DNA of 64,000 nucleotides from Blastobasis lacticolella. Its lineage: Eukaryota; Arthropoda; Insecta; Lepidoptera; Blastobasidae. The translations under genes were made by a program, and so were the position numbers. This document shows positions 23,155 through 34,510 of the stretch, in pieces (the stretch's first letter is position 1; every line of letters begins with the position of its first letter). The notes beneath the pieces are model-generated. The model was not told the DNA's origin, ran no database searches, and was given only the letters and a program-made list of their open reading frames with translations. The stretch is from the NCBI GenBank assembly GCA_905147135.1, contig LR990042.1:13879545-13943544 (forward strand), given 5' to 3'.

Positions 23155-23425
23155 TTCCCTCACCGTGAGAGCACCGGTTAGTTCAATTCTATTCTTCTTA
23201 CGGCGAGGGAAAACATCGTGATGAAACCTGCAAATTCAGGCAACTGAATTGGTAACCATGATCAAATCTGGTCAGGTTCCCCTGGTAGCAGGGTCACGGA
23301 GGTCAGGTGGTAGTCGCTCCACTGTAATTACCTGATCGCCAAATCTTAGATCATGGTCAAGACGGACCTCGGGCCCTCGTTCTCAAGAGCACAACCGGAA
23401 CATTAACGCCAAGATGATTTCTTTT
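23155..23425 (+). repeat. SINE family A, copy 3, with inverted head segment
   Basis: The body is standard (AATCTGGTCAGGTTCCCCTG, GTCGCTCCACTGTAATTACC, CATTAACGCCAAGATGATTT). In front of it GTTTTCCCTCACCGTGAGAG and, 50 bases on, the inverted ACGGCGAGGGAAAACATCG form a foldback, so the head region appears duplicated in inverted orientation. Confidence 0.75.
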
Positions 23426-24261
23426 ACATTTTCGACCACGTTACAGTATTCGCGGTATTATCTTGTCTGTTCACTGTGTGACCGAATCTGTCTTTCCCGT
23501 GTTAGCCTTATTAACAGTGACGCTGTATAAATCATGTATAATAGATGTCAAAGGCCAATGACGATGACGATGAGATAAAGTATTACAAAATTCAATAGTT
23601 TCTTGTGAACTTGAGTTACTTGTACATTCGTTCATCCTGTATTACTAAAACATTACCTATCTATACTTATAAACGTGACTAAGAACGGTAGGTAATATCT
23701 TTGAGGTTATTATATTAGAATCATAGTTCGTAATAATAGAACAAGCACTACACACGTAGACCATTATATCCTTACTAATTAAGAGGACGATTTCGTTACG
23801 GAATTACAGGGTACCCTGAGGCGTTCATTTGCTGCTTCATGGGCCCGCCTAGATTATTTCCCTCGGGTGATGTGAAAAATGTATGAGCGACTTCAGCTTT
23901 CAGGGAATAAAGAAATGTATTCGTTTAAGACTCTGCAAATGGCAATGAAACTTTAAGACCTTTCCGGGAATACGTTCAAATATTTACATTGATCTGCGAC
24001 TCTTGAGTGTTTTTTACATACCTAAAAGAAACATATTTTCTTTACTATTATATATTGTAGCTACATTAGAATTGAGCGGAATTATGGGTTTTCTTTCCCT
24101 TAGGCTAGTTGGTCCGATGCTCGGGTCAAATAAACTTCATAATATAATCGTGACAGGTAAAGAAAAATATATTGTGGCAAACGAATTGACAGCCAACACG
24201 ATGTGTACAATATCAATGTGCCGTGTGATCTCTGGCAGAGTAGAACTATATTACTAACACT
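23426..24261. other. spacer, nothing recognised
   Basis: AT-rich. No gene, exon or named repeat is seen. Confidence 0.45.
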
Positions 24262-24352
24262 ATCTCCACCTATCAAGCGTAGAGATTATGGCAATGCCCA
24301 CAAGTAATGTGGAAGAAGCTCAAGTCTAGCAATGGCCTGTTGATGATGCCGA
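24262..24352 (+). repeat. family B, copy 4 (partial)
   Basis: CACCTATCAAGCGTAGAGAT TATGGCAAT and AAGTCTAGCAATGGCCTGTT GATGATG are the 3' half of the family. Confidence 0.6.
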
Positions 24353-24584
24353 TGAACTGAATATTGCCCGTTTTATGTTCCTTTCCTATCATACATTAGT
24401 TACCATTTACGACATTCCAAGAGTGTGTATGTAACAATGTATAATTACAAATAAATATTATCTTATCCTCTACGTGATTGATGTACTAGAATACTTATTA
24501 ACGGATATGTACAACTAGTATTTACGAAAAATAAACTAAAGCACAAAGGAAAAAAGAAACACAAGATGATACCTACTAAAATCC

Positions 24585-24773
24585 CTATTCAAACAGGCCA
24601 CCCCGGGCCATCTCCGGTCCAAAAGTGCCCATTACACGGACAGCATTGTCACACTGTATGGCCAGTCCCTTTGGATCAGGAAAGCTCCTGACCATCGGGG
24701 CCATGCCGGTTGAAGTACTTATTTGTTTAGATTTCTGCGATTGAAGTGATTGGTGCAATAAACAACCACACCG
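24585..24773 (-). CDS. unidentified coding-like fragment, possible terminal exon
   Basis: On the minus strand 62 codons stay open and end in TAG (24585-24587). The last 45 residues look strongly protein-like: STGMAPMVRSFPDPKGLAIQ, then CDNAVRVMGTFGPEMARGG and LFE-stop. GC content is clearly above the flanks over this part. An acceptor-like CACTTCAATCGCAG ends at about 24742 on this strand, so it could be a last coding exon. It could equally be an internal piece of a transposon ORF. I do not recognise the family and see no partner exon upstream on this strand. Confidence 0.4.
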   Translation of the reverse strand, partial: RCGCLLHQSLQSQKSKQISTSTGMAPMVRSFPDPKGLAIQCDNAVRVMGTFGPEMARGGLFE

Positions 24774-24822
24774 CTAGCTCCCAATTAGTGAATTCATATG
24801 TAAAATCGGTACGTACTATTCT

Positions 24823-25203
24823 ATGGATAGAACGCTGAAACTGCATATCGGCTACAACTCGTTTATGCGAGGTGAAATGTATTCGGTTCATGACATTTTG
24901 TACTTGCAAACGATAATGAATGCAAGCAGTGTCTCTTTGCTGTTCGTGACTGCCCTGTTTACAGTCGGTATGTGTATACATATGGTTGCTGCAGCACATT
25001 CATTAATTGTATACACAACTGTGTATAGTATCGCCGCACTAGTTTTTATTTCAATGAAAATGAAGGTTATAGGTACGATGATTTCAGAAAATGTGTCTGT
25101 ATCGATCGCTTGTTATAGATGTGCTAGATTCATATTCACAAGGAATGCATTTGAAAGCCTAACTCTGAAATCTAGTGAAATCCTATTACGTCAAAATTCG
25201 TAG
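24823..25203 (+). other. 126-codon open frame, hydrophobic, unassigned
   Basis: The ATG at 24823 opens 126 codons with hydrophobic stretches (ASSVSLLFVTALFTVGMCIH and YTTVYSIAALVFISMKM) that could be two membrane segments. No family is recognised, there is no poly(A) signal or splice context, and the length is within what chance produces in 64 kb. It overlaps, on the other strand, the start of the fragment at 24.6 kb. I treat it as unproven. Confidence 0.15.
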
Positions 25204-25364
25204 AGCGCCAGTATATTGCGCATTTATAATATTAAATATAATATTATTATGATAGTAAACCAGCTACCACGTGCTCCTAGCTATGGTAACTGCTTTTCAA
25301 CATTCGGGATGTGCGCTTGTTTGCCATCTTAGTGGTATAAACAAGTTCAAATGAGAAATATTTT

Positions 25365-25560
25365 CCATAGCAAGCTTTTATCGCGCGTCATCAGATCACC
25401 TCAATGGTGTAGTAACATTGCATTGTCACCGACATGAGTGTGCAAAATTTTAGCTCAATCGGAAACCAGAAATTGGGTCAAATTTAACTTGCAAGATTAT
25501 ATTAGGAACAGACACGGGAACATGTGAAACTAAAAAGCTTGTAAAAAGGGAGGAATATTA
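25365..25560 (-). repeat. dispersed repeat, family E
   Basis: On the minus strand: GGTTTCCGATTGAGCTAAAA, TCGGTGACAATGCAATGTTA, GCGCGATAAAAGCTTGC. Matches the two tandem copies at 33.0-33.6 kb. Confidence 0.65.
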
Positions 25561-26204
25561 CACCTGAAATTTTGTTTATATCGAAATAATCCATCCATAA
25601 GATGTCATCTAATGTATGTTTTTGGTAGTAATATAACAAACCCGATTAGCAAACATCGTTAAGTCGTATACAGTTATCGGACCAAAACGACCATCCGGAC
25701 ATTTACATTCATTGGCATAATTTAGATATCCAGACTCACCGTAATCCCGACTTCATCCCTTAAAGCCAAAGGCAAACATAAAATGGACCATTGTTTAGGT
25801 TTGAAATGATTTCAAAATAAGCCCTTAACCGGATACTAGCTTATATTTACTTTGGGTAAGCCAAGTTTGCTTGTACTTGGCGTAGTTCCGCCAATATTAT
25901 GTTACATGAGAACTATATGGCCTGTATTAATTCAAGACTTGCTAACAATAGTATCTGTTCAAAGTAATGATGCAAAGTATTTCATACTAGTGGTTCTCCA
26001 CGGTTTTCATCTATGTGCTTTCGAAACTCTCGGGATTCTGATTATTTTATGAGGCATAAAGTGCCCTTTGATATTCGAGAAGAATGTAGCTTCCTGGTAA
26101 TGGACGAATTTCTGAAATCGGTTCAGTACTTTCGGAGATTACGACTTTTATATTAAGTCATTTTTTAACATTGCCAAATTTTTTTATGTCTTACGATAGG
26201 TAAT

Positions 26205-26248
26205 GGCATGTCAAGCGGGCCACCTGATGGAAAGTGGTAACCGCTGCT
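26205..26248 (+). repeat. repeat family C fragment
   Basis: GTCAAGCGGGCCACCTGATG followed by GAAAGTGGTAACCGCTGC is the family core. Confidence 0.6.
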
Positions 26249-26439
26249 TAATCTTTGCGTACCTTCTTTAGGGTACTCCTAGCCCCCTGGGAAGTTTGTT
26301 CGATGAGACCGCAGAAAAGACTTAATTTTAATGTTAACGTATGATAGTTAAAGAATTTTAATGTTAGCGTGACGTGAAGGCTAGTTTTTTACAAGTACGA
26401 GAAGATCATGTACCTATACTGTTTAAATTTTTTATTGTG

Positions 26440-26475
26440 TAAATTTAGACTTCGCCCGCATAAAATTCGATTATG
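26440..26475. mobile_element. possible Helitron end remnant
   Basis: GACTTCGCCCGCATAAAATT resembles the GC-rich terminal block of lepidopteran Helitrons. Too short to be sure. Confidence 0.25.
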
Positions 26476-26522
26476 TCGTGTATTCGGTTATGTTGAGTAA
26501 CAAACATCCAAAAACACAAATC

Positions 26523-26551
26523 ACTACTAGTAGTACTCTATCTAGATAGAG
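26523..26551. repeat. two adjacent perfect palindromes
   Basis: ACTACTAGTAGT (26523-26534) and CTCTATCTAGATAGAG (26536-26551) are perfect palindromes of 12 and 16 bases, separated by one base. Confidence 0.8.
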
Positions 26552-27084
26552 ATACTGCGTGCAGCACATAAATTTCCAACCTAGGCACGTACTATGTGAT
26601 ATGTGCGTATAGATTTTGGTCACTAAAGCGAAATGTCATTACAGAATTGCATGCACCACTGGCACATAAACTGACACTATATGGAATGAATTGCATGAAT
26701 TATAACTAATAATTTGCTTCCAGCATTATGTTCCTTTAAACTTTCGTAAATTACAGCAATTAAAGACCGTGCTATTCAGAAACTTTCGCAACTCGCTATG
26801 TTTATTTGGTTATTACAATTTAGAACTTACCCAAATACAGTACTACAGAAAGTCTAGTTTTACTCAAAACTTATTTATTTATGATTTACCTGTAAAATTT
26901 ATTTATTTATTTAGGTTATAGACGAGCAGCATTGTTGCTGATGAGTCTATATCACACAGTGTTGAAAGTCATTTTAAATCACAGTTACAGAGACAGTTTA
27001 TTCGACTTTATTCACTCGTCCAGTCTGTTCTTGAAGGTATTCACTGACATGTGCTATAAGCTATACCCGATAACACTTCATCGT

Positions 27085-27165
27085 GAAGTGTGGAAGAATC
27101 GGGGGGAGGCCTTTGCCCAGCAGTGGAATGATACACGCTAATATAACAATAATAATAAGGTGGAT
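27085..27165 (+). mobile_element. LINE 3' tail
   Basis: GAATCGGGGGGAGGCCTTTG CCCAGCAGTGG, then a short tail and (AAT)n. This is the 3' end of a common lepidopteran LINE. A sister tail is at 34.27 kb. Confidence 0.65.
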
Positions 27166-30040
27166 GTTGTAACATATTATAGTGGTGACGGAAATGGTGT
27201 AGGGAAGGCGTAAGAATGTGTCGTGCAAACGTACCTCGTTCTATGCATTGCTTTGTAATAGAACTGCAATTACGGACCTAGTTTACCAATGCTACGAAGC
27301 CAAAGGTACTTGCGGTCCATTTAAGTAATTGAAACAGCTCCAAGAGTTCGAAAGAAATACAATTTCCAAAGAATTCTCTCCATTTCGTTTTAGATTTTCT
27401 GTTTGTAGGTATCATTATTTGTAAATGCTATCAGCTTGTTTGTTCCTTAATTAAGATTTGGAATGAAAAATTGTTTATTTAGGTATAATCTGTCGGTATC
27501 GGCAGTTCCAATGGTAGGACCCACTTATTCAATACATACCGACATACTTATTTATTAAGACCAAAATTTGGTATTTCCACCTTAGTAAGTAGTCAGTATT
27601 ATCGTTAAATCAAGTCGAAGATGACCTTTAGTCATTGGAGTCAGTGCCAAGTTGGGGGGCAAAGCCAGTAATCTGCGAATAACTATTGTAAAAGATATTA
27701 CGTATCGGCTCAACCAACGTAGATTTACCTACCACTTTTTAGGGTTAGGTAGAATAATCCAACGGTGAAAAAAGTTCGCTCTTCGTTTTTCGCATGTTTT
27801 TTACGGGGCATAATTCCATGGTCGCGCCCATCAAGAAACGATTTACTCTGTAGGTACATAAGGACAACATACATGTATTCATACCTACATCTACATATGT
27901 CTTCGTCTCGAGAAAATTACTTCCATAACATACCTATATCATGTATGAATAAACACACCTACGGCCCCAGAAAACAATTACATAAAACTGTTTATAGCCT
28001 TAAATACGCCATATTTTATTTGATTACAGCAGTATTTTACAACAAGTATTACTTCGATAAGCATCGTTTTCTCTAGAAGTGTAATTTTGTTCATAGTACT
28101 TGACCTACCGCACACTATGACGACATTATTACGATTTTTATTAGAGCGTACGTCATTAAGAGTGAAATTTATATGTAATTCTCTATTTTTATCGCATAGA
28201 AGAAAAGCCTTAGAAATGCACAGCTTCAACCGCACTACAATTGCTAACATCAAAAAAAGTGCAAGTAGAAAATTCATCTTAGCATTTTATAGCAATAACG
28301 AGACAAAAGAAGAAAATACTCCCCTGGCGAGATATAAAATGTAGAATATGAGTAACCCGCTCTGCTATAAGCGGCTCAGACAAGAATACAGACAGCTAGT
28401 GCGGATTTTGACACGGCTTTCAAGCACAGCGCCATAACTAAAGCCCGTGTTTTTATATAGCGGAAATATATTTGTAGCGAGAAACCACTCACCTAGAAGG
28501 GAACATGAATTAGAAGAAGTTTACTATCTTTCCTTGCTATAGGGTATTTCGTTGTTTAAAATAGAATGCCATTTCGTTTCATCGTCCATTAATTGAAATT
28601 GTATCAGAATGTTCACTGTATCTGAATACCCGCTGAATCACAAAGTCCACCCTTTCAGATTATAGTCGGTAGTATTAGCTAGAACTTCGTAAGATTTTAA
28701 ATTGTAATACTTCAACAAGTATATTGCCCATACGACCCTTAAAATTATGATATAATTTAAGAACGCTGCGAGTTCCAATAATATTTAACTTTTATACCAC
28801 AATTTCTAGTAGGATATCTGACAGATTAAAATAAAACGATTTCATTTCCTGAACGGGTTCTGTATGCACAGAAATGGCACGTGCCACTCGATTATTTTAA
28901 TGTAATGCATCGAGTGACCTGGCCAAGCGTAGGCGGCTCTCGATTCTCGAAAATCGATATCAGATACATTAGCTCGGACAGGAAGCGATTCCGATTTAGG
29001 GCATCCATGCCACCAAACGTCATATGCATCGTGGATTCGGCTGACACAGTCACACCTGACGTTAAGAGCTCTGTTCCGGGTTGAAGGGTTAGGTTGGTTG
29101 TTGGTTACATGCATGAGACAGAGTGACAACGCTTTTTAAATATATTGCTTTAATTGTAGACAATATGGGCGACAGTTATCTAGAACAGGTGGGCTGTCTG
29201 CTAGTTTGTCACAAAGAATGAAAGAACGATGTTATTTTTATTTTTCCAGCAGGTGAGGTTCGAAAGATTTGGGCGATAATTTTAATAGAGCTAGATAGGA
29301 ATCACAAGACGCGATGCTGTTTATGTTTCATTCAAATTTTTGTGTATAACCGTAGCCATCTTTGAATGTTATTTCTCCATAATATTCGTAATTTAAAAAT
29401 GAAAATATTTCAATACACGAAAACGAAAGTAAACTATCTATAATAATCTGCTTTGCGATTAGCTGCGTTGTTATTCTAAGCAACTGATATCAGTATTACC
29501 ATTTACTGATTATAAATCAATTCCCTGTTAACCTTTCCCTGATCACTAGTTACCTCGTAACTCCATCAATTACAAGCCTCTAGCGGGCTAGTCTAGTAAT
29601 TGCTCGAATGTGACGAGCTTCAACCCTTAAACGATTTACCGCCGAGGTAATATCAGACGGTATTACCAGCCTGTGTGTAACAGTACGCTCAATTAAGATA
29701 TTGTGTGGTTACATGTTCATGTTCGTTAATGTACCTACATATTTTGTTGTGATAATTATGTTTGCGGGTGTTTAATGGCATATAATTATAACTTTACGAA
29801 ACGTCTTTCTACACTCGATTCTAAAAATAAGTAGGTATTGATGGAAATTTAGGAAGTTGGGAAGTGTTATAGTTGAAATCCACACATTTTGCCTTTGTTT
29901 ACGAGTAGCCCGATATTTCGACGCAGTTGCATGCATCATGGTCACGGGGCGACTGCTGCGACGTGATAATAAACGCGATAGTTTACACCATTAAGTTGAA
30001 ATATAATTCTGGTGCAATGCATTTTTACTGTGTATTCTAG
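27166..30040. other. AT-rich DNA without recognised genes
   Basis: Contains several short open frames (27765-28076, 27978-28277 minus, 28087-28344, 28881-29084 and its antisense) with no domain, splice or repeat support. A TTTTTCCAG|CAG|GTGAGG sequence near 29240 has both splice motifs only three bases apart and is not credible as an exon. Confidence 0.4.
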
Positions 30041-30049
30041 TCTGGATAT

Positions 30050-30087
30050 AACTGGTCACACTCTACCAATGTAGAGTGTGACCAGTT
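30050..30087. repeat. perfect 17-bp hairpin, 4-base loop
   Basis: AACTGGTCACACTCTAC (30050-30066) and its exact reverse complement (30071-30087) surround the loop CAAT. It could be a minimal foldback element or a cruciform-prone site. Confidence 0.8.
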
Positions 30088-32990
30088 TTTCGTAACTAGC
30101 AGGTACGTATAAAGATATGTTTACCGTTTCATGAAATATAATACAATCGCGATTGCTCATAAGATTAAGTAGGTAGGTTTTTCTTAAGATTTACGTACAC
30201 TCATGTTAACGAAATATTACAAGGTCGACGTCATGACGCCATCGCGCTCAATCAATCGACTGTAAAGGAAAAGGCTCAACGTTTCGAGAGTCCAGCCAAG
30301 GGTCAACAAGAACTATTCAATGACGATAGGTATCATTATAATTACGTAGCCCTAAATCAATCCATTGGTCAGCCTTGGATTCAGGGGTGAAGCGTCGCAT
30401 CAATCAGACTGTCACGCCTTATCTCGACCTTTAGACACCTAGTATGTAGGTAGCCACATTTGTAACTATAGCTCAAGAAGACGTTATTTCTCTTGTCTTG
30501 ACCTTTACTGCCATCGATAATTGAGACGTGCTCACTCATTGCTTGCTATAATTATTCGTACACTATCCTTTTGACGTAATTCTTGTAATCAGTAATTGAT
30601 AATAAAATAGTAATCAATAAAGATAAAACGGCCAAGACGTGTCGGGCCACGTCCAATGTAGGGTTTCGTAGTTGACTATTGTGTCTTATAGGTAGGTGAT
30701 TAAAAGAGAGCCTTTTGATAGTAGAAACACATTACAAAATTACAAATGCACATAGCTCCAACTTCTTTCTGTACAATTTGTATGAATTGCTTTCATATTC
30801 AACTGCACTTTAAATGTCTAAATAAAAAATGAAATTTATATAGAAGGTAGTGAAATTATAAGTACCTAAATATTACATAGGTTAGGTTAGGGATATTACG
30901 TAGGTACTCGTTTAAACATAATATTCCACACTGCATTCGATTATAACCTGATATAGAAGCCGTCTGATAATAATTTTACTAAGTTCCCCCGTCAATTTGG
31001 TCACCGCAAACCGTTGGCGCTACCAAAATAGTTGACAAATTGACAGCCTGTCAGCCCAGGGCCGTGTGTGTGGAAGCCGTGTAATTTATGTAGTACCAAA
31101 TATGTAGTAACAACGTGCTATTGTGCTCGCCACATGGATATTGTGGCTTACTCCGTAGGTATAACAAGCGAAACATGCATACAGAACTACATTCAATGAT
31201 TTTGCGATAGCGCATTTTAGGTCAGGGATAAATGCTCAAGCTTTCCAACTCTGGCCTTCTGTTTCACGAGGGCAAACTCCCATGGGCGGACCTCCAAACA
31301 AACTGCCTCTTTACAAAACGACCTCTACAGGTTTCATCGAAAAGTCACTTATTCGACGCAAATTCATCGCAGAAATTAATTAGTGGTCCACCAAAAGCGA
31401 TTACTAAAGCGCTGCCTTGTTAAGAATTTAACAATGTTTTTGTTGGAACTCAAAGAGGACTTGATAATCTCGTACCTGTCTAAAAGAGTTTCTGTTCTTT
31501 AATTAACGGATACCTAATCTCCCGCTCTGCACAAGGTACCCTAACGAATCGCTACCAATATTAACTTCGGAACTCATACGTAGGTTTGTTCAAGACCAGT
31601 TACATCACAACGGGTAATAAAAGTTGGAACTTTAATTTAGCCGAAGTAAAATAATTTGTTCTTTAACAAGCGGCGTGACGTTGTGAACGCGATTCTTCAT
31701 ATGTCTCCGATAAATACTTCAACTATTACTTATTCTTATGTCGATCCTTATCTATTTCTCTACCGTTTGTCATCGATACGTTAGCTAGAGTCATATTTTA
31801 GTATGTAGGTCATCATTATCACCATCAACTTGGCGTTTTGTCCCAGTATATTTTGGTATGTAGGTTCTTATACTAAAACAGGTTCTCAATAAAGATTTCC
31901 TCCAAGGTTGCTCCAGATTCCGATAGAATTAATAAGCCCTGTGTTTATACCCCAATATTGGGCTGAAATCACACCCATGCGTGCGGTAAGGTCATGTCGG
32001 GGTGCCTTATTTCGTCAAATTATACACCAAATCGTTTCTTTACTGCTATTTGGCTAAAGTTCAATAGTAGCTCAACATGGAACTGTATTTCACACGCCAT
32101 ATTTTGCCTTGAAATGATTATGTAAACCGAAAATTAATCGATATTGCGACTCGTCCGCCCGATGTGTTTTAAAAAGAGCAGCATTTTCAATCAGATTATG
32201 GATTTCCGAGCCACCACAAGGCCTTTCATTATGATGGCTCGAAGAGATTACCTCCTCATGGCCGAGAAAAATACTGCTTTGAAAAATTATCTTAAAATGT
32301 ACTGAAGTCGAGATAAGCAAATCTCCAATAACAAGCCTTCGCCCCCAATTTTTCTTTCACACCAAATAGATAAAGGTAACTAATAGTCACGCACAGTGTC
32401 AATTAAAACTGCTGTCGGGATTGTTGTGTAAAGCCGAAGGAACTGAAACCAAAATTCTCTAGTTTAGAAATGTTTCAAATTCATTTCGAAATCAGTTTAT
32501 GAACTGAACAAGAAAGAAATCCGTTACACAACAAAAACGCTTTCCACACGCGCCAGCGGCACCGTCCCACCTTAGCTATAATTCCATAAAATTGGGTGCG
32601 AAATGTAAGAAAATTAGTTTTCCGAGTAAACAATCCTTTGAGGCTTGAAGCCAATTTGCTGTAAGGCCTCGGCACACCACTAAAGCCATGGTGGCCAGAT
32701 AGCGACGCCAGATAGGCATCGGCGGGACGGAAGTTCGCGTGCTGCATTACCCCTGGTGCATTTAGTAGCTAACAAAGGTCCCAGCGAAAGGTCAGGTTAC
32801 GTAAATAAATCTACCCTGCTCTAGCCCGTTAGCTATGGCGGAGGATGGTGTATAACGATCCACTACTACTAGTTTACAGACTTCAGGGCTCTGTACTTAA
32901 TTCAATTACCAGCTTCAAACGAGTGTTACGTTTCAAAAGCTTCGTACAGGTATTGCAAATATTTTACATTTTAACATTTTCCTTTGTTTC
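30088..32990. other. spacer, nothing firm
   Basis: No gene recognised. Short frames at 31232-31423, 32090-32320 (minus) and 32481-32747 (minus) lack support. GACGTCATGACG near 30228 is a CRE-like word beside a GACGCC. Confidence 0.4.
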
Positions 32991-32999
32991 TGCAATTTT

Positions 33000-33600
33000 T
33001 TACAACGACGATTCCTATTAGGTGACAATTTTAACAAGCTTTTATTTAGTTTCACATGTCCGTGGATAATAAAAGCTTGCAATTTTCTGACTCATTTCCC
33101 AGTTTGCACTTTCATCAAAACATTGGATTTTCGGTGACAATGCAATGTTATGATACCATCGAGCTGATCTGATGATGGACTTTGATGGAAGAAAGGTGGC
33201 AATAGGAATTCTTAATCATAGAGAATGCGCGATAAAAGCTTGCTATAAAAAAATAATTTTCATTTCAACTTGATACAATCTTCTTTTTACTTTCACATGT
33301 TTGTCGTAATAAAATCTTTTTATTACGAACAAACGCAAATTAAATTTGATCCATTTCTCGGTTTCCGATTGAGCTGAAATTTTGCATAGGTACTTGTGTA
33401 AGTTCGGTAACAATGTAAGGTTATGATACCGTAGAGCTGATCTGATGATGAGGATGGAAAGTGGCCATCGCAACTCCTACATTGCGCATGATAAACCCAT
33501 CGAGTTTGCTCTGGCTCGTTTGATTAATCTTGACAAGCACTCAGACTGATCATAGAGAACGCGCGATAAAAGCTTGATATGAAAAATAATTTTCATTTGT
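33000..33600 (+). repeat. two tandem copies of dispersed repeat family E
   Basis: Two head-to-tail units with a period near 345 bases. Both contain TTTCACATGT, a C(A/G)GTTT..ATTGAGCTGAAA-like block, the GGT(G/A)ACAATG block, TTATGATACC(A/G)T(C/A)GAGC, TGATCTGATGATG, and end at GCGCGATAAAAGCTTG followed by AAAATAATTTTCATTT. The unit is AT-rich, non-coding and also present inverted at 10.1 and 25.4 kb. Confidence 0.75.
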
Positions 33601-34273
33601 TAACTTGTTTACATTTCATAGATTTCCATCCACGTCCCAAATAAACAAGATCATAGATAAAATATTTTATTATCTCTTTTTAATATTATGGTACTTGAAA
33701 ATTGCATTGTAACCTACAAATCCATTATTATTGAGTGTTGGTTTTACATTACTTAATTTGTGGTATGATCTGTTTTTTCTGACTTGTTTAATTTGGTGAA
33801 CAAACAATGCCCAAAACTACGACTTGCCGTATCAATCACGCTACGTATATTGTGTATGAATGTCTTGAATTATACAAGAAATACATAGAATGTGAATTTC
33901 AACGAATACTGCTGCACGTTATCCATTTAAATATATAATTTCCTGAACCAAATAGGACAAGTCAGTTTGGACAGATTATAAATATACTTTAGTATCCATT
34001 ATATTGTCATTAGTCGTTCAATGGATAGACTACCTCAGCGATGTGTGTGAGTTATGGGGTATGTTATGGGGTACTGTTTTATGGAACGAAACCAGGGCAT
34101 CAGTAAATTTTATTTTATTACCCACTCTATTTGCATTTGCAATAATTTACCTACAGGTATCTATGGAAATGCGGATATCTCATTATTTCAAAAGACTTTG
34201 TAATATTTATGATTCTGATCTGAATCTACTAGTTTTTTTTTTATAATGCTGTGTGAAACTTTGAAGTATTTCC
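33601..34273. other. AT-rich spacer
   Basis: Nothing recognised. A frame at 34004-34246 with hydrophobic residues has no supporting context. Confidence 0.4.
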
Positions 34274-34510
34274 ACCCAATCGGGGGGAGGTCTTTGCTCA
34301 GCAGTGGGATGATTCAGGCTAATATTACAATACAATTATTTTCATCCAAAGAAAGTAACGTTATCATAGCATTTTTTAAATACCTAACCTTTCTTGAAAC
34401 TTCCCAGTGCATCTATAATTTAATGAATGATTTAGAAAGCTGCGAGGCGCTTCAAGCACCCGCTTGAATATTAACTAAATAAATTATTTTTATTTATTAT
34501 TATTATTATA
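34274..34510 (+). mobile_element. LINE 3' tail and (ATT)n tract
   Basis: CAATCGGGGGGAGGTCTTTG CTCAGCAGTGGGATG at 34276-34310 is a LINE 3' end like that at 27.09 kb. An ATT-rich tract lies at 34485-34510; the two may or may not belong together. Confidence 0.55.

Noticed and set aside
30880..30900. TAGGTTAGGTTAGG as telomere-repeat insertion
   Set aside because: Only two units of the insect TTAGG repeat; expected by chance in AT-rich DNA.
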